In this document: piece by piece, positions 6,961 to 14,599 of the stretch
Position numbering within the stretch: position 1 is the stretch's first letter
Layout: the number at the start of each line of letters is the position of its first letter
Assembly: GCA_018433975.1 (NCBI GenBank)
Contig: JAHDQE010000024.1
Span: forward strand, 1-64,000
Reading direction: 5' to 3'
DNA length: 64,000 bases
Source of the DNA: Ornatilinea sp.
Lineage (GTDB): Bacteria > Chloroflexota > Anaerolineae > Anaerolineales > Anaerolineaceae
Notes under the pieces: model-generated
Database searches by the model: none
What the model was told of the DNA's origin: nothing
The model's input: only the letters and a program-made list of their open reading frames with translations
Position numbers and translations under genes: made by a program

Positions 6961-8748
6961 TTATACGTGTTCGGCAATTTCTTTTTGTGCCATCCGGATG
7001 AAATCTTCAATGCCAATGGCGCCGGGATTTTCCCCTGAACGCAGCCGGAGGGATACCTGTTGGGCTTCTTCTTCCTGATCGCCAATGATGAGCATATAGG
7101 GAATTTTTTCCTTCTGCGCGTCACGAATTTTGGCGTTCATCCGCTCGGAGCGTTCATCGACTTTGACCCGAATCCCCGCCGCTTTCAATTGCTTTTGAAC
7201 CTCGAAAGCGTAATCCAGGTGCCGGTCCGCGATCGGGATAATGGAGGCCTGCTGCGGAGACAACCAGACCGGGAATGCTCCGGCGTAGTGCTCAATCAGC
7301 ACGCCAAAGAAACGCTCCAGACTGCCCAACAGCGCCCTGTGGATCATGTATGGGCGGTGTGCCTGACCGTCTTCGCCGATGTAGGTCAGGTCAAATCTTT
7401 CCGGCAGGTTGAAATCAAATTGAATGGTAGAGAGCTGCCATTCCCGTCCAATGGCATCCTTGATTTTAAGGTCAATCTTGGGACCATAGAAGGCACCGCC
7501 GCCCTCATCCACATCAAACGGAAGTTCGGCACGTTCCAGGGCAGACCGCAGAGCAGCTTCAGCGTCTTTCCATCTGGCGGGATCGCCGACGGATTTTTCC
7601 GGCATGGTGCTGAGGTAGGCTTTGAATTCTGTGAACCCGAACGATCTCAGGATGTGCAGACAGAAGTTCAACACGAAGTCGATTTCCTCGGGCATCTGAT
7701 CAGCCCGACAGAAATGGTGGGCGTCATCCTGTGTGAAACCGCGGACTCTCAACAGCCCGTGCAGCACGCCGGAGCGTTCGTAGCGGTAAACGGTGCCATT
7801 TTCAGCATAGCGGATAGGCAGTTCCCGATAAGAATGCGTCTGGTTCTTGTATATATGGAGGTGGAAGGGGCAGTTCATGGGTTTAATGTAGTAATCCTGC
7901 CCATCCACATCGATTGGAGAATACATATTTTCACTGTAAAAGCCGAGGTGGCCGCTGGTCTCCCAGAGTTGAGCCTTACCGATGTGCGGGGTGTAAACAA
8001 ATTCATAACCGGCCTTTTCATGCTCGTCCTGGCAGAAGCGCTCCGTCAACCTGCGGATGGTCGCGCCTTTGGGATGCCATAAAATTAGACCGGCTCCAAC
8101 TTCTTCGGAAACGCTGTAAAGGTCAAGCTCCTTGCCAAGCTTCCGGTGGTCGCGCTTTTGGGCTTCTTCCAGCTTCTTGAGGTATTCCTGAAGCTCTTCG
8201 GGTTTTTCCCAGGCGGTGCCATAGATCCGCTGCAGCATGGGGCGTTTCTCGTCGCCGCGCCAGTATGCACCGGCAACTTTCATCAGCTTGACGGCCTTGG
8301 GGTTGATCTGATTGGTGCTTTCCACGTGCGGTCCCCGGCATAAATCGGTGAATTTGTCCTGGCTGTAGGTGGACAGCTCTACTTTGCTGTCCAGCGGGTT
8401 GCCGTGTTCGTCAAAGCCGCCTTCTTCCAGGCCGTCAATCAGTTCCAGTTTGAAGGGTTGGTCATGGAACAGTTGCCGTCCCTCTTCTGCCGAAATGACT
8501 TTACGCACGAATTTGTGGTTGCCCCGGATAATCTGTTTCATCCGTTTTTCGATGTTTTTCAAGTCATCGGGGGTCAGGGGGCGGGGCAGTTCAAAATCGT
8601 AATAAAAACCATCTTCGATCGGCGGGCCAATCGCGACTTTCCCTTCCGGGAATTCTTCGAGGACGGCTTCCGCCATCACGTGCGCTGCGGAGTGCCGGAT
8701 CCGGTACAGCATAGAATCTTCGTATTTAACATCCTTGTTGTCTGCCAT
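6961..8748 (-). CDS. thrS: Threonyl-tRNA synthetase lacking the TGS domain
   Basis: 595 residues; charges tRNA-Thr with threonine. The editing domain appears near residues 1-200 (HSAAHVMAEAVLEEFP, with HxxxH). The class II catalytic core follows, with motif 2 around RYERSGVLHGLLRVRGFTQD (the Thr enzyme signature), zinc ligand Cys in MNCPFHLHIY, and motif 3 PYMIHRALLGSLERF. The anticodon-binding domain is at about 495-590. Full-length bacterial ThrRS starts with a TGS domain of some 60 residues that is missing here. I chose the ATG at 8748 with GGAGGT upstream; the frame extension to 8838 would cross the T-box terminator and does not look like TGS. Controlled by a T-box leader. Confidence 0.96.
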   Translation of the reverse strand: MADNKDVKYEDSMLYRIRHSAAHVMAEAVLEEFPEGKVAIGPPIEDGFYYDFELPRPLTPDDLKNIEKRMKQIIRGNHKFVRKVISAEEGRQLFHDQPFKLELIDGLEEGGFDEHGNPLDSKVELSTYSQDKFTDLCRGPHVESTNQINPKAVKLMKVAGAYWRGDEKRPMLQRIYGTAWEKPEELQEYLKKLEEAQKRDHRKLGKELDLYSVSEEVGAGLILWHPKGATIRRLTERFCQDEHEKAGYEFVYTPHIGKAQLWETSGHLGFYSENMYSPIDVDGQDYYIKPMNCPFHLHIYKNQTHSYRELPIRYAENGTVYRYERSGVLHGLLRVRGFTQDDAHHFCRADQMPEEIDFVLNFCLHILRSFGFTEFKAYLSTMPEKSVGDPARWKDAEAALRSALERAELPFDVDEGGGAFYGPKIDLKIKDAIGREWQLSTIQFDFNLPERFDLTYIGEDGQAHRPYMIHRALLGSLERFFGVLIEHYAGAFPVWLSPQQASIIPIADRHLDYAFEVQKQLKAAGIRVKVDERSERMNAKIRDAQKEKIPYMLIIGDQEEEAQQVSLRLRSGENPGAIGIEDFIRMAQKEIAEHV

Positions 8749-8802
8749 TTTTACCTCCGTAAAAATTTCAATAAGTGCATGGTGTGTATCCGTATTAACA
8801 AC

Positions 8803-8831
8803 AAAAAACTCCTGCCCATTGGGGCGAGAGT
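8803..8831 (-). terminator. T-box terminator hairpin
   Basis: Stem ACTC..GCCC / GGGC..GAGT with two mismatches, followed on the minus strand by TTTTTTGTTG. It lies just after the T-box sequence and is the premature terminator that uncharged tRNA-Thr would prevent. Confidence 0.75.
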
Positions 8832-9055
8832 TTATCACGCGGTTCCACCCAAGTTTAACCTTTCTTTAAAGGTTATCTCTTGCGACTGGTAACGGAGTCA
8901 ACCGTTTCCTTTAATCGAGATGATGACATCTCTTTCCAGGTTATGCTCGCAGGGGGTTTTCGCTTGAACTGATCTCAAGAAGACTTTCAGCCGGTGATCT
9001 TCTCTCTCTGGAAGGCTTATAAAAGCTACTCGTCCTGGTCAACGCAATTTTTTTA
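8803..9055 (-). ncRNA. T-box riboswitch (tRNA-Thr sensor) controlling thrS
   Basis: The minus strand holds the T-box sequence GGGTGGAACCGCG at 8838-8850, immediately before the terminator hairpin. Upstream is the stem I region: an AGTA specifier-loop motif near 9030, AGAGAGAGAAG and GGCTGAAAG-type apical elements near 8985-9010, and base-pairing strands CCAGG/CCTGG near 9037 and 8938. A candidate specifier codon ACC (Thr) is at 8955-8957; this assignment is tentative because the lower part of stem I can pair in more than one way. When threonyl-tRNA is short, uncharged tRNA pairs with the T-box bulge and thrS is transcribed. Confidence 0.88.
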
Positions 9056-9063
9056 TTGTGTGA

Positions 9064-9092
9064 ATTATACCCATATGTGCGGTCCTTTGCAA
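9064..9092 (-). promoter_or_regulatory. Promoter of the thrS leader
   Basis: On the minus strand: -35 TTGCAA (9087-9092), 17-base spacer, -10 TATAAT (9064-9069). Start would be near 9057, at the head of the T-box. Confidence 0.8.
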
Positions 9093-9334
9093 GGAATGTA
9101 TAAAAGGTTTAAAGAGCGGGGTTATTATGGGGGGTAACCTCGGGGTTTATTACACTCCGCTTACATTATGACACGGCAAAGGCCACCGGGAAAATGGTAG
9201 CCTTTTATTCCTGATTGTGTTGAAAAAATGGTTCCGTAATATTGATATCGTCCTGTGTGCAAAAATGGGAGAAAGCTGCACAGGTTAAACGGAGTAAGGC
9301 GCACACTCAACAAGAGGGGAAAAGCTAACAGATC
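9093..9334. other. Intergenic region without a gene
   Basis: Between the thrS promoter and the HAD gene end. The only structure I see is an 8-bp hairpin at 9180-9203 (AGGCTACC / GGTGGCCT on the minus strand, one G-U pair). It is followed by TTTTATT on the plus strand and only TTT on the minus strand. It may terminate the HAD gene. No open reading frame of note. Confidence 0.4.
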
Positions 9335-9988
9335 TCAGTCATCCGCTCTATCGCCAAAGATTTCCCAGCCACGCTCCTGCGCAACGGCTTTGAGTGTGTC
9401 GTCTGGATAAACAGCCACGGGGTGGTGCGCCATTTCCAGCATGGGGATATCCGCTGATGTATCGCCATATGCCACATCAATACGTTCCACCCCCAGGTGT
9501 TTTCTGATCTTTTCTACTTTGTCCTGCCCATGAGCAATCGGTTCGGCGAGGGTCATCTGACCGTTTTCAAACTTAATTTCCGTACCCAGTCCTTTTGCCC
9601 CCATATGCGCAGCAAAATGAGCTACGGTTGGCTGCCACATGCCGGTAGCGATAAACACCTCATCGCCCTGCTGTACGTGCCTGCTGATTCGCTCAATCAT
9701 ATCCAGCCGGCGTTTTGGCCATAACTGGGTTTCCATGGTATATGTGATGACTTTTTCAAATAATTCCGGGGTTGCGTCTTTCAATACGGGCATACAACTG
9801 ATGGATAAATCAACGACCCATTTATTCCAGTCGATCAGTCCACGATTCGCCAAAAACCAGGATGGCATAATCTTTGCCATATACATATTTTTTCGTAATT
9901 TACTCTGATTTTCGCCTACCCAGCGTACCAGCCCAATAACCGGTGAGCCATGTGAAAGGGTGCCATTAAAATCCGAAACAACAAGCAT
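9335..9988 (-). CDS. HAD-superfamily hydrolase (SerB-like) with altered first motif
   Basis: 217 residues. Motif I reads SDFNGTL (Asp6, Asn8): the first Asp, the nucleophile, is present, but the second Asp of the usual DxDGT is Asn. Motif II is probably VFIATGMW (Thr/Ser of motif II near 117), and motif IV is YGDTSADIPML (about 172-182) with the two metal-binding Asp. The overall layout with a helical cap between motifs I and II resembles the phosphoserine phosphatase-like branch. Loss of the general acid Asp may change the reaction or slow it. SD AAGGAG is 8 bases before the ATG. Monocistronic; substrate unknown. Confidence 0.8.
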   Translation of the reverse strand: MLVVSDFNGTLSHGSPVIGLVRWVGENQSKLRKNMYMAKIMPSWFLANRGLIDWNKWVVDLSISCMPVLKDATPELFEKVITYTMETQLWPKRRLDMIERISRHVQQGDEVFIATGMWQPTVAHFAAHMGAKGLGTEIKFENGQMTLAEPIAHGQDKVEKIRKHLGVERIDVAYGDTSADIPMLEMAHHPVAVYPDDTLKAVAQERGWEIFGDRADD

Positions 9989-10137
9989 AGTTCCAACTCC
10001 TTATCCATTCAACCCGCGAAGTATACCACTTTTTATATCCAAAGCTGGTTCAAAGCGCTATCCGTTGACAAGCAGATTGTTGTCGAAGCAACATCGCAGG
10101 CACAAACAGCGTTTGTCAAGGGCCCATGATCTTAAAC

Positions 10138-10161
10138 AAAAAACACCTGCAAAACAGGCGT
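10138..10161 (-). terminator. Terminator in the duplicated tRNA-Val remnant
   Basis: 7-bp stem ACGCCTG / CAGGTGT (one G-U) with a 5-base loop, followed on the minus strand by TTTTTTG. It occupies the same place in the left repeat copy as the tRNA-Val terminator does in the right copy. Confidence 0.6.
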
Positions 10162-10170
10162 CTTGGCGAA

Positions 10171-10201
10171 GTGGGCGGTATAGGACTCGAATATCATCCC
10201 C
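10171..10201 (-). pseudogene. tRNA-Val 3' fragment
   Basis: On the minus strand this holds TTCGAGTCCTATACCGCCCA, identical to the T-loop and acceptor 3' strand of the intact tRNA-Val. The matching 5' half (D arm, anticodon arm) is absent; the sequence upstream forms unrelated hairpins. A remnant of a duplicated tRNA gene or of an integration event. Confidence 0.65.
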
Positions 10202-10246
10202 TCAATGCTCCCTTTCGGGAGTGCTTCGCGAAGGGCCCTATGACCT

Positions 10247-10280
10247 TATAAAAAATAAATCCCGGTTCATAGCCGGGATT
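10247..10280 (-). terminator. Terminator of tRNA-Val
   Basis: 8-bp perfect stem AATCCCGG / CCGGGATT with a 7-base loop, followed on the minus strand by TATTTTTTAT. Begins 5 bases after the tRNA 3' end. Confidence 0.85.
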
Positions 10281-10284
10281 CCTG

Positions 10285-10358
10285 TGGGCGGTATAGGACT
10301 CGAACCTACGACCTTTGCGATGTCAACGCAACGCTCTAACCAACTGAGCTAACCGCCC
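10285..10358 (-). tRNA. tRNA-Val (anticodon GAC)
   Basis: 74 nucleotides on the minus strand. Acceptor GGGCGGT pairs with ACCGCCC, discriminator A. D arm TTAGCTCAGTTGGTTAGAGC is standard. Anticodon stem TTGCG/CGCAA encloses the loop TTGACAT, anticodon GAC, which reads GUC/GUU valine codons. T arm contains GGTTCGAGTCC. CCA is not encoded. A consensus promoter lies just upstream and a terminator just downstream. Confidence 0.95.
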
Positions 10359-10369
10359 GTGCGAAAGCT

Positions 10370-10398
10370 ATTATAACCGGGAGTAATCAATATGGCAA
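10370..10398 (-). promoter_or_regulatory. Promoter of tRNA-Val
   Basis: On the minus strand: -35 TTGCCA (10393-10398), 17-base spacer, -10 TATAAT (10370-10375). The tRNA 5' end is 11 bases after the -10 box. Confidence 0.75.
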
Positions 10399-10421
10399 TG
10401 GTTTTTTTAATTTAAATTTCC

Positions 10422-10943
10422 TCATTGCAGCGGCACAAAAATATCGCCTTCAAAAACTTTGAGGTTGGTTTCTTGCTCATAAATGACATAGTGGATCGTA
10501 TCATCCGCGGCTGCCAGGGGGCCGGTGCAGTAGAGGCGGTTGGGATATTGTGCCTGCACTTCACAGGAGTAATCTTTATTGCGGTCTACCACGGCATAAT
10601 ATTCCCCTTCAATGCTGTCGGCAGGGACCTTCACGGCAAAGAAGTAGCGCCACTTGGGTAAAAAGCCAGCCGTATACAATGTCGCTTCGGAAAAATCGGT
10701 TTGAGGTGCCGGAGTGCTGGTGGAAGTCTCAGAGGGGACTATCGTTGGAGAGGATGTGAGGGTTGCTGTTGGCGGAATGGGTGTGTTAGTCGGCTCCGGT
10801 ACCATTGTGGCGGTTGCGGTCAATTGCCGGGTCGGTATTTCCGGAGATGGGGTTGGGACGGCCCCTTGGGCTGCACAGCCCGCGGCAAAAAGAATGGTAA
10901 AAACAGCCAGGATAAATATAAAATGGCGCCAGTTTTTCAGCAT
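10422..10943 (-). CDS. Lipoprotein with Thr/Pro stalk, unknown function
   Basis: 173 residues. Signal peptide with lipobox FAAGC (Cys23), then a Thr/Pro/Ser-rich stalk to about residue 82, then a C-terminal domain of about 90 residues containing two Cys (DYSCEVQ and RLYCTGP) that may form a disulfide. I do not recognise the domain. It should be anchored to the outer face of the membrane. AGAGGATG precedes the ATG. It stands alone between tRNA-Val and tRNA-Ser. Function unknown. Confidence 0.75.
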   Translation of the reverse strand: MLKNWRHFIFILAVFTILFAAGCAAQGAVPTPSPEIPTRQLTATATMVPEPTNTPIPPTATLTSSPTIVPSETSTSTPAPQTDFSEATLYTAGFLPKWRYFFAVKVPADSIEGEYYAVVDRNKDYSCEVQAQYPNRLYCTGPLAAADDTIHYVIYEQETNLKVFEGDIFVPLQ

Positions 10944-11263
10944 AGAACATCCTCTTCTTTAAGAAGTTAATCTGAATAATTATATCCATTTTTAAGTTGC
11001 CAGGATAATTGATTTACAAGTCATTCTTGGGGAGAAAATTGTTTATCGAGACAATCTTCGTGTAGCCATAGAATAAGGGGGCTTATACTCGACTGGTTGT
11101 CAGGTAATCGCTGTTTAGCAGTCCGATGATGGTCTCAAGTCTCTCCATCTTTGCTCTGATTTATTACTCCCGTTATTCTCAAAACCAAGATGCTTCTTTT
11201 TTTCAAAATGGGGATATTTTTTTGAAAATAGGGGGGTGTAAAAGCTGGAATTATTTCCATTTG
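10944..11263. other. Intergenic region without a recognised gene
   Basis: About 320 bases between the divergent lipoprotein and tRNA-Ser. AT-rich, with a TATAAT on the minus strand near 10978-10983 that may belong to the lipoprotein promoter but has no good -35. I see no convincing gene or structured RNA here. Confidence 0.4.
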
Positions 11264-11272
11264 TGGTATAAT
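11264..11272 (+). promoter_or_regulatory. Extended -10 promoter of tRNA-Ser
   Basis: TGGTATAAT at 11264-11272, a complete extended -10 element, with a poor -35. The tRNA starts 38 bases downstream of it. The same nonamer precedes tRNA-Thr and dinG in this window. Confidence 0.65.
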
Positions 11273-11310
11273 TTCGTCCGCCTGAGAGATCAATCTACAA
11301 CAGGCACTTT

Positions 11311-11403
<93 letters not shown>

Positions 11404-11410
11404 AGAAAGA

Positions 11411-11444
11411 CCCTCTCGTTTTGGGCGAGAGGGCTTTTTTCTTT
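11411..11444 (+). terminator. Terminator of tRNA-Ser
   Basis: 8-bp perfect stem CCCTCTCG / CGAGAGGG with a 7-base loop, then CTTTTTTCTTT. The next gene begins 21 bases after it, so that gene depends on read-through or on a promoter I do not see. Confidence 0.88.
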
Positions 11445-11465
11445 AAAAGAATTGGCAGGACAATT

Positions 11466-12710
11466 ATGAGCGACGCAGATAAACTTCAGGAAGTTCAAAT
11501 TGATTCGCTGGTCTATGGGGGAAATGGAATGGGACGGCTTTCGGATGGTAAAGCCGTATTTGTTCCCTATACCTTGCCCGGTGAAAAGGCCCTGGTCCGG
11601 TTGGTGGACGAGCAATCGCGGTATGCTGTGGCCGAACTGGTTCAGGTATTGGAGCCTTCCGGTGAACGGGAAGCGCCGAAGTGCAAACACTTTGGAGTTT
11701 GCGGAGGCTGCCAGTACCAACACTTTTCTTACCCGCAGCAAGTGGCGGTAAAAAGAGCCATTCTCATCGAACAGCTTCAGCGCATTGGAAGAATGGATGA
11801 TCCGCCCGTTCTCCCCATGATTCCCTCGCCGCATCCGTGGAACTATCGAAATGCCGTTCAATTCCATATTTCTGATCATGGGAAAGTTGGTTATCAAAAA
11901 TCCGGATCACATGAGGTTGTGGAGATAGAGGAATGTCATTTGCCGGAAGAAGCGTTAAACCAGATCTGGCCGCTTCTGGATATGGAATCCATTTCCGGTA
12001 TTCGACGCCTGAGCATGCGATCCGGCGTTAATGAGGATGTTCTGCTTAATTTTGAAAGCGATGCGCTGGACCTGCCTGAAATCGCGCTGGATCTGCCGGT
12101 TTCGGTGGTATTGCAAAGCCCGGTAGACACCATTGTGGTCGCGGGTGATGATGCGGTCCACATTGCTGTTGAGGATCGATTGTTTCGGGTTTCGGCCGGT
12201 TCTTTCTTCCAGGTGAACACAGCGCAGGCAGCAGAAATGGTCAATTGTTTGTTGTCCAATCTTCCCCTTCAGCGTGATACGGTCCTGATGGATTTATATT
12301 GTGGCGTGGGACTTTTCAGCGCTTTCCTGGCCCCTAAAGTAAGCCGTGTCGTTGGCGTAGAAATTTCACCTTCCGCTTGCGATGACTTTGCATATAATCT
12401 GGACCAATATGAGAATGTGGACCTGTATCAGGATGCTGCCGAAAATGTTATTCCCCACCTGGATTTATCTCCCGATATTGTACTAGTTGACCCGCCTCGG
12501 GCCGGTGTTCACAAGACTGTGCTGGATGCCATTGCGGAGAAGAATGTCCCCTTTATCGCCTATGTTTCCTGTGATCCTTCAACGCTGGCCCGGGATGCCC
12601 GCAGGTTAATCGCAAAGGGGTATTCGTTGAATCAGGTTGTGCCGATCGATATGTTCCCCCAAACCGCTCATATTGAAAGCATTTCCTTTTTCTCTAAACT
12701 AATCGATTGA
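11466..12710 (+). CDS. 23S rRNA (uracil-5-)-methyltransferase, RumA/RlmD-like
   Basis: 414 residues. Transfers a methyl group from SAM to C5 of a uridine in rRNA (or tRNA in some relatives). An N-terminal TRAM domain (about 5-62) is followed by a [4Fe-4S] cysteine set CKHFGVCGGCQ (about 76-86), a central RNA-binding part, and a Rossmann methyltransferase domain: DLYCGVGLFSAFL (SAM loop), VDPPRAG, and the catalytic nucleophile in YVSCDPSTLARD (about 375). I used the ATG at 11466; the frame extends 15 codons upstream but into the tRNA-Ser terminator. Whether it modifies U1939, U747 or tRNA U54 cannot be told from sequence. Confidence 0.9.
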   Translation: MSDADKLQEVQIDSLVYGGNGMGRLSDGKAVFVPYTLPGEKALVRLVDEQSRYAVAELVQVLEPSGEREAPKCKHFGVCGGCQYQHFSYPQQVAVKRAILIEQLQRIGRMDDPPVLPMIPSPHPWNYRNAVQFHISDHGKVGYQKSGSHEVVEIEECHLPEEALNQIWPLLDMESISGIRRLSMRSGVNEDVLLNFESDALDLPEIALDLPVSVVLQSPVDTIVVAGDDAVHIAVEDRLFRVSAGSFFQVNTAQAAEMVNCLLSNLPLQRDTVLMDLYCGVGLFSAFLAPKVSRVVGVEISPSACDDFAYNLDQYENVDLYQDAAENVIPHLDLSPDIVLVDPPRAGVHKTVLDAIAEKNVPFIAYVSCDPSTLARDARRLIAKGYSLNQVVPIDMFPQTAHIESISFFSKLID

Positions 12711-12738
12711 TCATAGCGAACTATATGGGGGACCATTC

Positions 12739-13413
12739 TCAAGGGAAGAGTCTTCTCGCTTTGACTTCCGCGATGGCATCATCCCGGTAACGGTAAAGCT
12801 GTGCCGGCCTGCCTTCTCCCATCCGCCGCTGCGGAGTCGGTTCAATGACGCCGGCTTCTAAAATTCGCCTGCGGAAGTTACGTTTATCCAGTTTGACTCC
12901 TAAAATCAATTCGTACGTGTGCTGCAGTTCGCTAAGACTAAAAAATTCCGGAAGCAATTCAAAACCAACCGCTGAATATTCCAATTTATATCGCAAACGC
13001 CGGAGGGCATACTCCAGAATATCCTGATGATTCGTGGCGAGTCGGGGAAGTTCTTCAATGGGGAACCAGCAGGGTGCCAAAGCATTCTTAGATTGGATAA
13101 TCTGTATATTGGATGGGATCAGGGCAAAATAAATAATGGAGATAGTTTGATCCTCCGGGTTATGATCTAAGTCTCCATAAGTATAAAGTTGCTCCAAATA
13201 GAATTCCCGGTCTCCTACAATTTTTTGTATGCTTTGTCCGGCCTGGTCTTCAAGGGATAAACCGGGTTGAATTTCTCTTCCAGGAAGTTCCCACAAACCC
13301 GGTAAGCGCTCAAGCTGGATTGGCAGAAGCAGCACACTTAATCGGCTGTCTTTAAGACTGAATATGACAACGCGGATTTCCATTTGAATAAGTTGATTTT
13401 GCATTTTTATCAT
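12739..13413 (-). CDS. Nudix-domain winged-helix regulator (NrtR-like)
   Basis: 224 residues. The N-terminal half (about 10-140) has the Nudix fold (VVIFSLKDSRLSVLLLPIQ, then LPGLWELPGREI) but the catalytic Nudix box is lost: where REXXEEXGU is expected the protein has no Glu pair. The C-terminal part (about 145-224) is the winged helix seen in NrtR regulators, ending in RRMGEGRPAQLYRYRDD. NrtR proteins sense ADP-ribose-type ligands and repress NAD-related or sugar genes. Start unclear: TTG at 13440, ATG at 13413 or 13404; none has a good SD, and a TATAAT lies at 13445-13450. No obvious target gene adjoins it. Confidence 0.8.
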   Translation of the reverse strand: MIKMQNQLIQMEIRVVIFSLKDSRLSVLLLPIQLERLPGLWELPGREIQPGLSLEDQAGQSIQKIVGDREFYLEQLYTYGDLDHNPEDQTISIIYFALIPSNIQIIQSKNALAPCWFPIEELPRLATNHQDILEYALRRLRYKLEYSAVGFELLPEFFSLSELQHTYELILGVKLDKRNFRRRILEAGVIEPTPQRRMGEGRPAQLYRYRDDAIAEVKARRLFP

Positions 13414-13526
13414 TGGGTTTTCTATTTGGTCTGGTTTCAATACGATTATAGCTGAAGTTCTGATTTGAATTATAAATTAAACGCAATATAATAAAGAGCG
13501 AGCCTGATCTTTTGAGGAGGATTCGG

Positions 13527-14492
13527 ATGAGGAAATTGAAACCATTTGGCGTTTTTGTTGGCAGTATGGTTCTTATCGGCAGTATGTTGGCATGTAATTT
13601 CCCTTTAATGGTTTCTCAACCCGAAACGGGAGAAACGAATCTGACGCTTACAGCGCTTTATGCATTGGATGAATCTGCCACAGCTACTGCACTCCTTACA
13701 GCTACTGCGACGCTGCAGCCAACAATGACCACCACCATGACATTTACACCGACCGAGACACCCACTCCGACTCCAACAAATACCGAGATCCCTCCTACAG
13801 CAACCGAAACGCCAACCAGTACGGCGACTCCCGATGCTGCTCCGTCCAGGCCGTCTACCCAGGTTGTGGCAAATTACATTTCTTCTGCTCCGTATATTGA
13901 TGGAGAATGGGAAGATTGGGATACAACGGCTTACCCGATGAAAAACGTGGTATATGGGGCCGGGAATTGGAATGGATCGGATGACCTGGAAGGATCCTAT
14001 AAAATTGCCTGGGATTACACTTATTTATACGTTGCCGTGAAGGTGATCGATGATGTGTATAAACAAGGGGCCAATGGGTATGATCTTTATAAAGGGGACA
14101 GCATAGAGATCCTTTTGGATACCAACCTGTATGACGACTTTTACTACAATGTGCTCAGTCCGGATGATTATCAATTGGGCATTTCTGGTGGAAAGCCCGA
14201 CGTTCATGGGGAACGGGAGGCTTATCTGTGGTTCCCAACAAGTCTGGCGGGCACAAAAACAAAAGTGAAAATAGGTTCTGTTCAATCCGATGGTTTGTAC
14301 CGCGTGGAAGCGGCTATCCCATGGACGGTTTTTGGTGTAAATCCTTATTTTGGGCTGCACATGGGCTTTGCTATTTCCGTCTCGGATAATGACGATGCTT
14401 CCCAGAATGTCCAGCAGACGATGATTTCAAACGTCAGCAATCGCCATCTTACCCAACCCATGACCTGGGGTGAGTTGATCCTGGGGCAATGA
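13527..14492 (+). CDS. Lipoprotein with Thr/Pro stalk and CBM9-like domain
   Basis: 321 residues. Signal peptide with lipobox MLAC (about Cys24), a Thr/Pro-rich stalk (about 45-110), then a C-terminal domain of about 200 residues. That domain has features of carbohydrate-binding family 9-like (DOMON-related) modules: YIDGEWEDWD at its start, KIAWDYTYLYVAVKVIDD, GDSIEILLDTN, and YRVEAAIPWTVFG near the end. It may bind sugars or haem-like ligands outside the membrane. The ATG at 13527 has GAGGAGG 7 bases upstream; a start 5 codons earlier would overlap the SD. Followed by a strong terminator. Confidence 0.8.
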   Translation: MRKLKPFGVFVGSMVLIGSMLACNFPLMVSQPETGETNLTLTALYALDESATATALLTATATLQPTMTTTMTFTPTETPTPTPTNTEIPPTATETPTSTATPDAAPSRPSTQVVANYISSAPYIDGEWEDWDTTAYPMKNVVYGAGNWNGSDDLEGSYKIAWDYTYLYVAVKVIDDVYKQGANGYDLYKGDSIEILLDTNLYDDFYYNVLSPDDYQLGISGGKPDVHGEREAYLWFPTSLAGTKTKVKIGSVQSDGLYRVEAAIPWTVFGVNPYFGLHMGFAISVSDNDDASQNVQQTMISNVSNRHLTQPMTWGELILGQ

Positions 14493-14535
14493 GAAGGGAA
14501 TATGGGGTAAAAATAAAAAGATATTTCAAACAGCT

Positions 14536-14578
14536 TATTCGGGAGAATTAATTCTCCCGAATATCTTTTCTTTTTCTT
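14536..14578 (+). terminator. Terminator after the CBM9-like lipoprotein gene
   Basis: A perfect 28-bp inverted repeat (14536-14563), TATTCGGGAGAATT and its complement, followed by TCTTTTCTTTTTCTT. Confidence 0.9.
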
Positions 14579-14586
14579 AAATTAGA

Positions 14587-14592
14587 TAAAAT
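14587..14592 (+). promoter_or_regulatory. -10 box of a probable leaderless dinB
   Basis: TAAAAT at 14587-14592, 7 bases before the ATG at 14600, with no SD between. The spacing is the same as for the ppiC-like gene and dinG. The -35 region overlaps the T tract of the preceding terminator and is weak. Confidence 0.45.
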
Positions 14593-14599
14593 TAAATTG

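Larger units (their letters stand above)
10118..10304. repeat. Diverged 113-bp tandem duplication of the tRNA-Val 3' end and terminator
   Basis: Two blocks recur at an offset of 113 bp. AAGGGCCCATGATCTTA (10118-10134) matches AAGGGCCCTATGACCTTA (10231-10248), and a 21-bp identical block at 10171-10191 matches 10284-10304, which is the 3' end of tRNA-Val read on the minus strand. Between the blocks of each copy is a different hairpin with a T tract. The left copy keeps the T-arm and acceptor 3' strand but no anticodon arm. Confidence 0.7.

Noticed and set aside
7060..8082. A 340-codon plus-strand frame inside thrS
   Set aside because: Fully opposite the conserved threonyl-tRNA synthetase core; no SD and no recognisable motif.
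9180..9203. Hairpin between thrS leader and HAD gene as a small RNA
   Set aside because: Only 8 bp, no promoter upstream on the plus strand; more simply a weak terminator.
9960..10352. A 130-codon plus-strand frame running through tRNA-Val
   Set aside because: It covers a tRNA gene, its terminators and a repeat on the other strand; composition is not protein-like.
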